A stretch of 64,000 nucleotides of DNA from Leucosporidium creatinivorum (Eukaryota > Basidiomycota > Microbotryomycetes > Leucosporidiales > Leucosporidiaceae), in contig BCKL01000030.1 of NCBI GenBank assembly GCA_001600635.1, forward strand, positions 166,068 to 230,067. Reading direction: 5' to 3'. The position numbers were made by a program, and so were the translations under genes. Positions within the stretch are counted from its first letter, which is position 1; each line of letters begins with the position of its first letter. Of this stretch, positions 1 to 11,912 are shown in pieces. Under the pieces are notes generated by a model. It saw nothing but the letters and a program-made list of their open reading frames with translations. It searched no databases and was not told the DNA's origin.

Positions 1-35
1 CGAATAAGTTAACTCTACTACACACTAGAATCTAC

Positions 36-3000
36 TCAAAGCTCGTCCTTGACCCTTAATAGGTGAGACTGATCGTTCATCCTCCGCTGGAAGTCCTCCT
101 CGCTCTCCTCCTCGTACTCAGGCATCTCCTCTTCCTGCACCGCATCAGGTCCCGGTCCCGGTTCGAGACGGTAAACAACCTCATCTCCACGCAGCTCCCT
201 CGCCTGAGTCTCCTGCACCTCCCGGCTCGGCGTCAATGTGCCATAGTAATACTCGCTGACCTCCACCGAGAGCGAAACGACCGCCTCGTCGGGAAGACCG
301 CTGAACGAGACGACGGGCTTCTTGAGGACCTGAGCATCGTCAAACTCGAGGCTAGCGGGGAAGGAGGCCGTGTACAGGGTGCGAGCGGGAGCGGAGGAGA
401 CGTCGACCGAGGGGCTGAGGTAGACTTTGAGGACCACATTGTTGAGAGTCGCCAGCGTCTTGAGGATGGGCGCCCACTGCTGTGCGAGCTCGCTGATGGG
501 ATCGACGATTACGCCGACCTCGTAGATGGCGTGCTCCTTGCGACCGCCGGTGACGAACGCGCTGCGAGCAACAGAGAAGGTCAGCTCGGCTTCGGCGACG
601 CTGAAAAGCCTAAAAGGTAGCTCACGGGTAGTCGGTAGGAAGGCCAAGATACGGCCGAGAGCGAGTAGGTGTTCCAATGGGCATGAGCGACTTTGAGACG
701 ATCGAAGTAGCCATCGAGACGACGTGCGCGAGCGAGATGCTGCAGAGACGGAAGGATGAGCGACCGCCGCGAGCGGGCTGCTAGATCTCGAGAACGCACC
801 GATCCTTCTTCAAGCTGTCCGGAATGGCAGCCTCGAGGGTCTCGGCGACGGGCCTGATGCGCTTGGCGAGCTCGTACTGGCAGAGGAGACGGAAGTTGTT
901 GCTGGGGAATCCTAGGCCTCGGAGTTCGATGACCTGTAGGACGAGGATTAGGAAGGCGAGACGTGATGTTGTGGAGGAGACTCACGCGTCCGTTGATTAT
1001 GATGCCCGAGCCACCAGTCTGCAATCCTGCTCGCTCGACGAAAGCGGCGGTCGACTTCCAGAACGCGAGAGCGCGCTCCTGCTCCTCCTTGGATGCTCCG
1101 TTGGCGACAAAGGGTGTCATGGGATTCTCCTCAGTCCAAATCTCGTCCAGTGGCTTCTCGGGGCCGGCCTCGTCAACGTCGAGAGTGAGCCAAGCCGAGA
1201 GCTCGGCGGGGAAGACCTCGCGAAGGTCGCCGGAGGCGACGAGGTTGTAGACCAAGCTGGAGAGCTGGAAGGCGTGCTCAGGGAGCGTGAGATCCTTGGG
1301 ATTGTGAACGAAGGAGATGCGGACGGCGGTGTGAGTGTCCTGCGAACGAGCCCAAGGTCAGCGAGGCAACGGCGAGCGGTGCTGAGGGAGCTACGCACGA
1401 TGAACTTGAGCGCCTCCTGTGCAAGCTTCCTCCCTTCGAGCGATTCAAGATCGGCGACGACGTAGATGGTGGTGAGGGCGGGAGGGTCGACTCGCTCGGC
1501 ATCGTCGCCATCGTCGGGCGCGACTGGAGGGAGAGGGCAAGTCAGCTTCCCGGCTCAAGCTCGCCATATCATGCGACTCACCTCCTTCGATGTACGACGA
1601 ATGGATGAAGCTCTTGGGCAGGCCCTCCATCGCCTCGGCGAGATTGACAATCTTGAGCGGGTTGGCCGGCGAAGGCTTGATGAGGTTCTTCTCCGCCCGG
1701 CCCTGAATCATCTCCGCGTCCGTCAATCCCTTAGCCATGAGCACTTCGCGAGCGATGCGATGCGTGAGATCCTTGTGAAGGCTCTCAAGCTGGGCGACGG
1801 CGGGGCGCTCGGCGCGGAGGCGACGAATGAGCGCCAGAGGCTCGAGCTGGTCGAAGGGGACTGGGACGCCGTTAATGGTGAAGGACGGCTCAATAGGGTG
1901 AGCCTGGATGGTAGCGGCGAGGTCGTCCGGCGGCGTGGGGACGAGGGTGGAGAGCTGAGGGGCGACGATAGCGAGGTTGGCGGCGAGCGAGACGAAGGTC
2001 GACAGTGGATCGTCCGACTTGAGGATGTGAGCGGTTGCACGAAGTCCGAGCTCTGAGAAGGTAGATTTGGTCAGCGAGGCAGCTCGTCGAATAAAAGGCA
2101 GCAAAGCCCTGACCCGAGAGGTCGGCCGACGCAACGGCAGGAATGCTGCCTGCCTGGACGTCCAGCTTTGCTGAGAATAGCGGTACAGGGCGAGGCTCCT
2201 CTGCTGCTTGCGTGTCGGGTTTCCAGCGCACAGCGAACTGAAGACGAGGGCGGCCGAACTTGGGCTGAGCGAGCGCCGAGAGAAGGTCGTAGAGGGCAGG
2301 GAACTCCTCGTCGACGGGCGTAGCATATAGGATGACGAAGGGAAGGGAGTGATCACGCTTGGCGGGGAGCAAGACGTCGAAGCCGAGGTCCATGGGATCC
2401 TCACTGTCGAGGGAGGAGAGGTGAGCTCCCTTCGCAGCAAAGCCGAAAAGACACGACTCACCCCTCGGCGACGATCTTGAGCGGACCCGCGCCCACCTTG
2501 GCCTTTGACCCTCCTACAGCGAGCCAGAACTGCTCCGTATTGCACACCTTGAGGCCTCGCACGTCGATCCAGCTCTCGCAGGAGCGCTTCGTCGGCTGCA
2601 GCTCGGCCTCCCTGCGCTCCCAAACGCCCTTCATGATCTCGACGACCTCGTCGGCTTGTCCCGCTGCAAGCGCCACCTTCAGTAGCTCCTGCTGACCTCG
2701 ATTCGGTAGGACACGCGAGCGAGCAAGTCCCGTGTCGAGGAGGGTGTAGGTCTCGTTGGGGAGGAGCAGGCGGGAGAAGAGAGGGTTGGCCTGAGTCCAT
2801 CTTGATTTCTGCTTCTTGCCATTGAGACCCGTCTTGACCTCGAATTCGGGCGCTGAGAGCTGGATCGTCGGCTTGAACTTGTTGGCGGTGAGGAAGGAGA
2901 GGAAGGGGTGGAACGCAGAGGGCTTCTCGGCGGCGACGCACTCCCTGTGTCGTAGGTCAAAGATCAGCGCTATGCTCGACTACACTCTGCTCAACTCCAC

Positions 3001-3168
3001 CCTGCTCTATACTGCTGTACACTAAAGCTGAACTCACAAGAATCGCGGGATGAGTCCCGACGCGTGCTCCAACGAGTCGACTCGGACTGAGAGCTGTGGT
3101 GTAGCCTGAGAGTCTGCAAGAGCCGGTAGCACGAAAGCTGATGCGAGCACTACAGCGCCGAACCGCAT
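36..3168 (-). CDS. UGGT-like ER folding-sensor protein lacking the glucosyltransferase domain
   Basis: Seen: an interrupted minus-strand frame begins with a signal peptide (MRFGAVVLASAFVLPALA) at 3168 and ends LLRVKDEL-stop at 36. Between them lies the order of UDP-glucose:glycoprotein glucosyltransferase (UGGT): a first thioredoxin-like part with SAFHPFLSFL (about 2900), INGVPVPFDQLEPLALIRRL (about 1850), an IINGR segment (about 960), and VIVDPISELAQQWAPIL (about 500), equivalent to UGGT IVDP.S..AQ..APLL. Known: UGGT reglucosylates misfolded glycoproteins in the ER; its thioredoxin-like domains sense folding and a C-terminal GT24 domain is catalytic. Here the protein (roughly 870 residues after removing introns) passes into an acidic tail and its own KDEL retrieval signal where beta-sandwich and GT24 should follow. 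Inference: a soluble ER protein that may bind clients without glucosylating them. Introns are short, with GTCAGC (reverse branch site) on the + strand. Family call good; exact exon borders approximate. Confidence 0.75.
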
Positions 3169-3497
3169 AGTGGTGGTGAACTGAACTCGACGAGGGAAGC
3201 GAGAGGCAGAGAGCTCAGAGTTCAGCACGTCGAGGCGGGCGGGTGAGCTGCGGAACAGTCAGCTCGCTCGGGAGAAGGGTAGCGGTAGGGATGAGATGCA
3301 TGCTAGTATTAGGTGCGCGTGATCATAAATCGAGATATAGTCTACAACAATGCAGGCCATCGTCCTCAAATACGAGCCCCTCGCCGAGTGTCCTTCTTCC
3401 AAGCTCCTCCTCGATAGTCTACCTCTCCTCCTCACAGAACGCTTCTTCCTCGCTTCCCATCAGACCTCGCCGCTACCGTATGGCGTTGGCCGTTCTT
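3169..3497. other. Intergenic spacer between two minus-strand genes
   Basis: About 330 bp between the start of the UGGT-like gene and the stop codon of the KRE6-like gene. It should hold the promoter of the former and the 3' end of the latter. No further gene is seen. Confidence 0.5.
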
Positions 3498-6400
3498 CTA
3501 GCAGGTATCTGAAAGCGAGTTCTTCGGCTTCTTGTAGGGCGAGTCGGAGAAGACGGTGTAGTTGGGGTTCTGATACAGGTCGAGATGGTTGTTGATGTAC
3601 TCCGAGGTAGCTGTAGAGTAGTGAGCGGTCAGCCGCGGTCTTCTAGCACTCGCATGAGCTTCGCCGAACTCACGATGCGAAGCGGGATCGCAGCCCAGCT
3701 TGGCGTCTCCCTTCTGCCAGACTCGGACGTAGCTGCGAGTGAAAAGACGTCAGACCATACTCGAGACGCCCCGCTCAGCTCTCAGCTCTTCAGCTGCCGC
3801 CAGAGATGAGGGGAGCGCCATCCTAAACGCGCCGAAAGCATTACTCACTCGATGCGAAGATGACCGGGGAACTCGAGCTTGCCCCATTGAGGCTCCTGGA
3901 ACTTGGTCGAGAGGGCGAGGTTGATGTTGATGTACATGGGCTCCTCGGCGATCAAACGTTGGCCGATTTGAGTGTCCTCGTTTGGTCCGAACGCGTCGGC
4001 GTTGAACTGCCATGTCTGTGAGCCGTTGATGGCCCAGGTGATGCGACCGTCTGCTCCAGGGTCGAACTCGGCGCCGTAGGAGGTCCAGCCGGCGCCTTCG
4101 TAGGAGGTATCGTCGGTGAGGGTGTTGAGCGAAGCCGATTCTTGGGTGACGGCTCCCTTCCACTGGTCTGCGGGAGGTCAAGGAGAGAGTCAGCGCTGGG
4201 AGCCTCGTCGCGAGAGCATTCGACTTACTCTGAGTGGTGAGAGTGGTGTCCCAGGTCTGAATGTAGGGGGTCTCGTTGCGCCACATGTAGCCTGCGTCCA
4301 TCGGCGCCATCTGAATCGACTGCGAGGCGGATCCCTGCTTGCCGTTGGGCGCGATTTGGCCCTCCAGGATGCTGCGAATCAGGAGGAGACGGTCAGTTTC
4401 GGCTCGGCGGCGAGTGGGAGTAGAGCTCACTCGATCTCGGGCGCTCCTCGGCCAGTCTTGACGTTCGGTCCAGGATGATCCTCGCCTGGACAGGTGCAAG
4501 CAGAGACGCGCTGACCGGGAAGGTACGATAGCTCTCCTCCGTAGCTGTCAGAAGGCAGAAGGAGTCAGCTCGGTGGAGGCAGAACGGCGCTGAGGTGAGA
4601 CGTACTCGGAGCTGCCCGAACTCTTGGCGGCGGTAGGGTCCGTTCCATTTGGCCAGGTTTGGTTCGGGAGAGTGCCGACGTCGCAGGTGTTGTAGGTGTA
4701 GGGCCACATGCCGTCGACACTTCCTCCGTAGCCAGCGCGACCGAGGTTGCCTGCGACAGTAGACAAGTCAGCGACGAGCTCTCGGCGACGGAGGAAGGAG
4801 AGCCACTTACCGAAAGTCCACACAGCCGGCCAATATCCCTGTGCCGTAGGCTTGCCAGGGAGACTGACGCCGAACTCGATGTAGCCTCCTTGGAAGCAGA
4901 ACTTGTTCCATGACTGCAGCATCCGTGAGAGAAGGGAGACGAGATCAGCGGAGGCCGAGACGAGTGCCAGCAACGGAGGACTCATCTGAGCGGAAGTTGA
5001 GACCGTGGCTCGGCTCCTCGGAAAGGGTGATGACGAGGCTTCCGTTCTCGGTGGCAACGGCGTCAGGATCATACCACTCAAGATCAGTGGTGGCCCTGTT
5101 CGACGAGGAGAGGTCAGCTGAACGAGTTCGGCGAAGGCGAGACCGACGACATGAGCTGGGCGAGATTGAAGCTCTCGACGCACCAATAGTGAAGGTTAAC
5201 AGCCTCCCAGAAAGGATCTGCGACGCGGGCGAGGGATGCAGAAGGTCAGTAATCGAGAGTCGACGTCGCCGACGCGCGCTCGCTCACCATCTCCAGCTGT
5301 AGGGCAGGGCGGAGGAGGTCAGCTTAGCACGAAGTACCACGCTAGAGCTCAATACGTACGCCAGAAGGTGCGACCATCCTCGTTAAACTGCAGGAGAGTG
5401 ACAGGTTGTCAGCAACGCCGGCGCTCAAGCGCTCGTCCAGCGCAGAGCAGGAAGTGGCGCTGGAAGAGAGTCGGTGCGTTTGACTACTCACCTCATCCGA
5501 AAAGACCAGGTTGTAAGTCTCGCCATCGAAGCCTTTCCGCTTGTATAGGTCGGTCGGCGTGTCGGCGTCGATGAGGCTGAACGGGATCGAGGGAATCTGC
5601 CCCGAGCTATTAGCCCATCCACCAGAGACGGCGACATTAGGGAAACCTCCGAGGATCACGTAGCGGTAGATCGGCCATCTGCGAGGCGAGGAAGGTTAGC
5701 GAGAGCGCCGAGCACGGCTCGACAGCCGACTTACCCAGCGAAGAGGCCGACGAGGACGATGACGATAATGCAGAGCATGGCGGTGTTGAGTACGCCGATG
5801 ATACTCCAGTGAGTCATCTGCGAGTCGAGCATCTTCTCCAGAGCTGGGTCGGGCTCGTGCAGAAAGTCATCCCTGCGAGAAATCGAACGCCGAGATTAGC
5901 TCCTGGCTCCCCGACTGCGCCTCAAAGATGTAGCTCGAGTCGACTCACGCTTCAGCGTTCTCCTTGTTCCATAAGAGACCACGATCCAGCGGCACTCCTG
6001 GAGCGAATGACATGCGAGAGTAGGACTCGGACATGCCGGAAAACTCGTCTTGACTGAGGCTGGGGGAGTGTTCTGGCGATCTCAGGTCGACTGCTGTATC
6101 CGAGAAAGCCATAGAGTCGCGCTGAGCGAAGGGGGCACGTCCATGGGCAGAATAGGTGGAAGACCGAGGGTACGGGGAGAAAGATCCTGTCAAACGGTGA
6201 GAGATGAGCGAGAGTTGCCTCGAGGGAGCACAGGGAGCACAATGCTAACCTCCTACAGCCCCAGTAAGTATTCCTGTCGAGTAGAGATAAGACTTAGTCC
6301 TGTTCGCCTTGAGCCGGACGAGCTACGAGCAGCAAAACAGACGCCCGAGGGCAGGGTAGACATACCATAGGAAGCTGGGTCAAGGGTGGTGCTTTCACGC

Positions 6401-6540
6401 TTGAGATGTGTAGTCTCCTGCCTGCTGCCTGGTCGGTCGTCTGAAGACTCGCCAGATGAATCGCCTGAGGCGTACTGCGACGAGCGAGGCCGGTTCGTGT
6501 ATGATAGTCGCTGAAGGTTGGCGGTTTCTTCGGAGGCCAT
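3498..6540 (-). CDS. KRE6: Beta-1,6-glucan synthesis protein, KRE6/SKN1 family (GH16 fold)
   Basis: Start ATG at 6540 (MASEETANLQRLSYTN), stop at 3498 after the tail PYKKPKNSLSDTC. Order: a Ser-rich cytosolic N-terminus of about 150 residues, one membrane segment (about 5830-5690, NTAMLCIIVIVLVGLFAG), then a lumenal GH16-like domain that includes YNLVFSDEF, the GH16 motif EIDILEG (about 4350), MWRNETPYIQTWD, and DYVRVWQKGD near the end. Known: Kre6 and Skn1 are type II Golgi/ER membrane proteins needed for cell-wall beta-1,6-glucan and keep the GH16 E-x-D-x-x-E motif, visible here. The gene has about ten short introns. Shares a roughly 800 bp divergent region with the transporter at 7334. Kre6 versus Skn1 cannot be decided; one ancestral gene is usual in basidiomycetes. 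Confidence 0.93.
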
Positions 6541-7333
6541 GTTATCCTACGTGAGCTGTTGTAGAGCTGCTGGTCGTCCCAGAGAAGCGCGAGAGGTGGT
6601 CGTTCGAGCGCGACGAGAGGCGGAAGGGGGAGACGCTTTGAGGTGCTCGAGCTCGAGCTGAAGTGGAGGACCGAGCGCTGGAGGTACGAACGACGACGGG
6701 AGCTCACTGAGGTGCAGGAGCAAGTCTTATACCCTGAGTCGCGGTCGGAGATGAGTACAGGCGAGTGTTTGGGTGCAAAATCGAAGCACTGCAAGCTCAA
6801 GGGCAGGCGCCGCAGCGGTGCGGAGAGTGGAAGTGTCCAAACACGCTTTAGCGGAGTTGCCGGGCATCTGTAGGTCGGTACAAGTCTGTTGCAAGGTATC
6901 TGGTGGGGGAGAAAGCCATCCAAGTTCATCTCGGCGCTCCCTCTCGACCCAAGCCAATCTCGGCGCTCGCGCGCACTGGGCGAAGAGCTCGTCCCAAGGC
7001 GAAGTTGTAGGTCGGCAATCAGTGCAGATTGTCATCAGGATATGTCAGCAATCTCATTTAGTCTCATATGCAGATGTCTCGGTCCTCTGCTGAGCCGAAG
7101 TCTCCTATCAAGGGGTAAAGTGGCTCGGCTCGAGCTCGGCAGGCCTTGTTGGCCTACATGATTATCTCCAAATTCATTTTTGATACTCCTCCACCACCGG
7201 TAAACTTACCGAAGATGCTCATCTCGCCTCGGAGGGCGGCTATGGCTGAAGCGAGCTTAGACAGCAATTCCCTTTTCTGCGTCTCTTCTTGGCGCTGTTC
7301 ACCTCGTTCACGCTTCGGCAGCCTCGGAAAAGC
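6541..7333. promoter_or_regulatory. Divergent intergenic region, KRE6-like / DHA1 transporter
   Basis: About 790 bp separate two start codons that point away from each other, so both promoters must lie here. Open frames in it are short and lack homology or consistent splice signals. No specific site was recognised. Confidence 0.6.
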
Positions 7334-9998
7334 ATGTCGACCACATCTCCGACGCCTACCCTGGTCGGTGTACCATCCTCGCGCGTGCCCTCCGTTGAAA
7401 AGGCGGCCGAGAAGGAGCGCGCTCTGGCCGGAAGCAACCAGGACGGCGCCAGGACGCCTTTGGCCGGTAGTGTGGAAGCAAGAGCAGGGCAGATGGCTCC
7501 CATTATCACCAACGATACGGAGAAGAGTGAGCAGACGGTGTACGAAGGTGCAGGGACAGCCGAGGCCCCCTTCATTGTGCGCTGGGCGGAAGGGGATCCC
7601 GCGAACCCTTTCAACTGGAGTACAGGGCGTCGTTGGGCCATCGTGGCTGTTATCGTGAGCTTTGAAGACCTGTATGCCGCTCGACGAAGATTTGAAACTG
7701 ACTCTTCGGCTCTCAACATTTCCCTTACTTCTTCGCCTTCCGCCCATCTCCTACACTTCCCTGCAACCTACTGTCGACCGTGCTCGTCGATCCTATTCGA
7801 CAGGCGACCTGTACCCTCGTCATTGCCTTCGGATCAAGCGTCTACACTGGAGGGATCGCCCAGATGGTTTCGTACTTCGGCGTTTCGCAGGAGGTCATCA
7901 TTCTCGGTCTTTCGCTATAGTGAGTACTCGTTCTACTCAATGCACGCTCACCGCTGACCTCCGCTTACCCTGCAGCGTCCTCGGATTCGCGTACGCTGCT
8001 GTCCAGCCTCCGCCGAGGTTCGGCCTTTCGCCAAGATCCCTGCTGACCTCTCAACTTACCCCCACAGGCTCGGTCCTCTCCTCTGGGCCCCCTTCTCCGA
8101 GCTGTATGGCCGCCGCCCGTGAGTCTTGGCTCGTCTCTAAGGCTTACGCGAGGGCTGACCCGGCTCGGCTCACGCTCGCAGCGTCTTCATGGCCACCTAC
8201 TTCCCCTTCTTCGCCTTCCACATTGGCTGTGCTCTTGCACGTAGCATCGAGACTCTGCTGATCTGCCGGTGAGTCTTCAAATGCGCAACTGAGGCGAGTC
8301 GCTGGCGGCTGGCTGCTCGGCGAGGGTTCGGCGGTCGGCTCAAGCGGGCAGCAGCAGACCGCTTGGCCGTCGAGGCGCGTAGGACCAGGCATCAGCTGAC
8401 CCCTTGACTTGCCAGCTTCCTCGCTGGATTCTTCGGCTCCTCACCGCTCACCAACTCCGGCGGGGTCATCTCGGACTGCTTCCACGCCTCAGAGCGAGCT
8501 CTCGCTCTTTCTGTATTCGCTTTCGCACCCTTCAGTGGACCTGTAATTGGACCTATCGTGAGTTCTGCAGCCCTTCTGGTATCCCAGCGCGACTTGGGCG
8601 GCCTCGACACCCTCCACGCCCTCCGCCGAGCTCTCGCCGCTCCTTCCTGCCCTTCCTCTCTACTCGAGCTTCTCTGACAATCTTAAAAACAGGTCGGAGG
8701 GTACCTCGGTCAAAGCGCCAGCTGGCGTTATCTCTTCTGGCTCCTCACAGCCTTTTCGGGCGTGCTCTTCGTGCTCGGCGCCCTCGTCCCGGAGACCTAC
8801 GCTCCCGTCCTCCTCCGCCGCCGGGCCCTCAAGTTGTCCACCGAGACGGGACACCACTACATCTCCTTCCTCGACCTCGCTAGCAAGGCCGACGAGACCC
8901 TGGTTCAAAAGCTCAAGATCAATTGCTCCCGCCCCTTCCTCCTTCTCGTGCGGGAGCCCATTGTAGCCCTATTTGCTGTCTACGCAGCTATAGTGTATGC
9001 TCTCCTCTACATGCTCTTCGGGGCGTATCCCATCATCTTCCAGAGGCAGCGTGGATGGACTTCAGGGGCAGCAGGACGTAAGTCGCCGCTCTTTCTCCTC
9101 TCCGCGCCCTGCTGACAGCTCGAATCACCACAGTACCCTTCATCGGTATCGGAGTCGGCATGCTCCTCGGCATCATCATCAACTTGTGGGCCAACAAGAA
9201 GTACGTTCGCGACCTGGAGAAGGCCGGCGGTAGCCTCCCGCCCGAGGCTCGCCTTCCCCTCTGCTGCGTCGGTGCCGTCGTGCTCCCCATCGGCCTCTTC
9301 TGGTTCGCCTGGACCGTCCAGCCTTCGGTGCATTACCTAGTCCCGATTTTTGGCAGCCTTCCCTTTGGTGAGTCTGCGCCGAGCTTTGCTTCCACGCCGA
9401 TGCTAACCTTCTATCCTCACAGGCATGGGAATGGTCCTCCTCTTCCTTTCCATGACTAACTACATGGTGGTACGTACTTCTCTGATTCCTCTCGCGGCCC
9501 TCCTAACCCTTCTCGACCTCAGGACGCATATCTCATGTTCGCCGCTTCCGCGCTCGCTGCCAACGCCGTTCTACGAGCTCTGCTGGGAGCCGCCTTCCCT
9601 CTATTTACTTCCCAAAGTAAGTTCGATGTCCACAGGACGCCTAGAAGCTGTGGCGCGCCGGAGGACGGCTACGGCGCCATCTGCCCTCGCCGAGCGCTCG
9701 CTGACCCTCTCCTCCGTCCTCCTCCCTCTTCGCAGTGTTCGCTCGTCTCGGTACCAACTGGGCGCTCACTCTCGCAGCATTTCTAGCCCTTGCCCTCACG
9801 CCCGTCCCTTTCGTCTTCCTCAAGTACGGCGCTCGCATTCGGGCTCGGTCGACCTTCGCCCCCGGCCACAAGCCACCTCAGCTCTCCAAGCCTGCTACAC
9901 GACACGAGGAGGACATCGCCGAGGAAGTGCGGATGGCAGATTTGGCTCGGTCTGTGAGCGTGGTAGAAGATGCGAGGGCGAGGGGTCACCATGCTTAA
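7334..9998 (+). CDS. MFS multidrug/polyamine-type H+ antiporter (DHA1 family)
   Basis: The first ATG in frame is at 7334 (MSTTSPTPTLVGVPSSR); stop at 9996-9998. A cytosolic N-terminus of about 90 residues ends in the family signature FIVRWAEGDPANPFNWSTGR, then twelve-helix transporter sequence follows across about eight exons: YTGGIAQMVSYFGVSQEV, LGPLLWAPFSELYGRRPVF (MFS motif with GRRP), CRFLAGFFGSSPLTNSGGV, GPVIGPIVGGYLGQSASWRY (antiporter motif C) and VPETYAPVLLRRRA. Known: this architecture is typical of fungal DHA1 proteins (Flu1/Tpo-like) in the plasma membrane that export drugs or polyamines. Substrate cannot be predicted. Introns carry GCTGAC branch sites. It lies head to tail with a dioxygenase gene. 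Confidence 0.92.
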
Positions 9999-10223
9999 GG
10001 TTGGCGCCGAAGGGGCTTAGAGGGGGTTTTCTACGGTGTATAGCAAGGCTTGATATACGTCGCATAGCATGTATATGTACAATCTCATTTCGCATCATTC
10101 TGACTTGTGTAGCGAGTCACGAAATGACACTCGGCCGAGCCGCCGGCGAATGCGATATGCCTTCTCCTTCCCCACGTCTGCTCTGCTTCGCTCTTCTGCT
10201 TGTTTCTGACTTCACTACAGCAG

Positions 10224-11830
10224 CATGGCACCTTCGTGAGTCGCCTGCTTCCTTGCTGATCATCTGTAGCTCACTCGACTTGCCTACAGCGCTCCAGGAC
10301 TCCCCTCCACGCCCGGAGTTGTCACGCTCTCCGAGGGAGAGCGAAAGGTGAGCCGAGCAGCTGCAGCTATCCGAGTGTCCACGGAACACCCTGCAACGCT
10401 GTTTCCAGACTTATCGCCGACCAGACTCGCGAGAAAGAAGCTGAACCACGCGCTCTCTCCTCAGGCCGGCAAGTGGTCGCGCGCCAACCTCCAACGAGCG
10501 CTCGAGCTCTTCCACCGAGATGGCTTGATTGTCATGGATGGCATCGTGCCCAAGGACGACCTCTTGAAGCTCAAGGAGAACATGATGAAGACCGCCGAGC
10601 AGGTTAAAGAGGAGAAGGCAGGCCGAGCCTCCGCGTATAACCATGGCAGGTGCTCTGTACATGATCACGATATGTGAGCTAACCTTCGGCCCCCCACAGG
10701 CATCATGAGCAACTTTCTCCAAGGTGAGGCCGCTGAGTCGAAGCTCCGACCGAGGCTCACGCTTTGCCTTTCGCAGCTCCTCCCCTGTCCACTCCGGAGC
10801 TGCTCTTCCCCTCGGTCTACCAGAACCCATTCGTGATCCAGGTGAGCCGCTATATGTCACCTCGCACTCGCGAAGCTGACCCGTTCCGCCGCCAGATCGC
10901 CGAGAGGTACCTCGGCGGAGGTCAGATCCGAATGCCCTTCATCACGGCCAACACTGCCATCGCTCGCACCACGCAGAAGCAGCCGATTCACAAGGACGCG
11001 TCGTTCCTCCATCCCGCTGCTCCCTTCATGTGCATCAGCAACTTCCTCCTCGACGATTTCCTGCCGAGCAACGGGCAAGTCCTACTTTTCGATTGCCAAC
11101 CGATGCTGTACATGAGCCAGATGGCTCGAGATGAGCAGACTCGAGGCGCTGGCCTGCTCTGAGCTATCCAGTGTGCTCGCTGACCCTCTCTCGGCTCACA
11201 CAGCTCGACCGAGTTCTGGCTCGGCTCTCACGCTACAACGAGTCCCTCAGAGCAGTACTGGCGCTCCCCCGAGTCCGTCGTACCTACCTGCGATATCGTC
11301 CATGACATCCTCGACGAGCGACGCAAGGCTCGCCCGCCTTCTCAAGTCACCGTCCCCTTAGGCTCGGTTCTCCTTCGCGATCCGCGCACCTGGCATGCTG
11401 GCATGCCCAATCCCTCATCTCAAGACCGCATTATGGTGGCTGTCGCGTATCAGGCTGTGAGTTGGGGTCGTATTTCTGATCTTACGCGGCGTCGGCCCAA
11501 GCTGACCGCTCCCCAGGAATGGTTCACCGAGGACCGACGCTTCAAGGCGCCCGAGTCGGCCAGGGCTCTCCTCACCAGCAACCCCAACATCATCCCTTTG
11601 TGCGACTTCTACCCCGATGAGGAGTGGAACACCTTCTGTCAGGTAGGTCTCCTCTCGGCGCTCATCCTCCTTCGCCGAAGCTGACCGAATCCCTCCTGCA
11701 GCGCTGGGGTAACGGCGAGCCTATGGACCTCGTCTACGGACCCAAGCCAGAGGGATGGACGACGATTGGAGATGTGGCGCCCGAGCATAAGGTGCTGAAC
11801 CTCAACTTCAATCCCGCGGCCAAGGGCTAA
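10224..11830 (+). CDS. Phytanoyl-CoA dioxygenase (PhyH)-like Fe(II)/2-oxoglutarate enzyme
   Basis: Start ATG at 10224: the first exon encodes MAPS, split by a GTGAGT intron and followed by APGLPSTPGVVTLSEGERK. Stop TAA at 11828-11830. Core signals of the family: FHRDGLIVMDGIVPKDDLL near the N-terminus, the iron ligands H-x-D in IHKDASFLHP (about 10990) and the distal His in RTWHAGMPN (about 11395), and the 2-oxoglutarate Arg in QDRIMVAVAYQ. Known: PhyH-like proteins hydroxylate varied substrates with iron and 2-oxoglutarate. The C-terminus (PAAKG) is not a PTS1 peroxisomal signal, so the classic phytanoyl-CoA role is doubtful. About eight short introns. Neighbours: DHA1 transporter upstream and HIS4 downstream, all on the + strand. 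Confidence 0.88.
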
Positions 11831-11886
11831 AGCGGGTGCGCCGAGCAAGGTTGGAGGGGAGCTGAAGGGGTAGCAGGGAATCGTAA

Positions 11887-11892
11887 CACGTG
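11887..11892. promoter_or_regulatory. CACGTG E-box (Cbf1-type)
   Basis: Exact palindrome CACGTG, 11 bp before a Gcn4-type site. In yeasts this is the Cbf1/bHLH core. It lies 440 bp upstream of the HIS4 ATG; function is inferred. Confidence 0.4.
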
Positions 11893-11903
11893 TAGGGTTC
11901 AGT

Positions 11904-11912
11904 ATGAGTCAT
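11904..11912. promoter_or_regulatory. Perfect Gcn4/CPC1-type site upstream of HIS4
   Basis: The 9-bp palindrome ATGAGTCAT matches the optimal bZIP site of general amino-acid control. Weaker TGACTC/TGAGTC cores occur at about 12018 and 12107. Position upstream of a histidine gene fits known Gcn4 regulation of HIS4. Confidence 0.6.
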
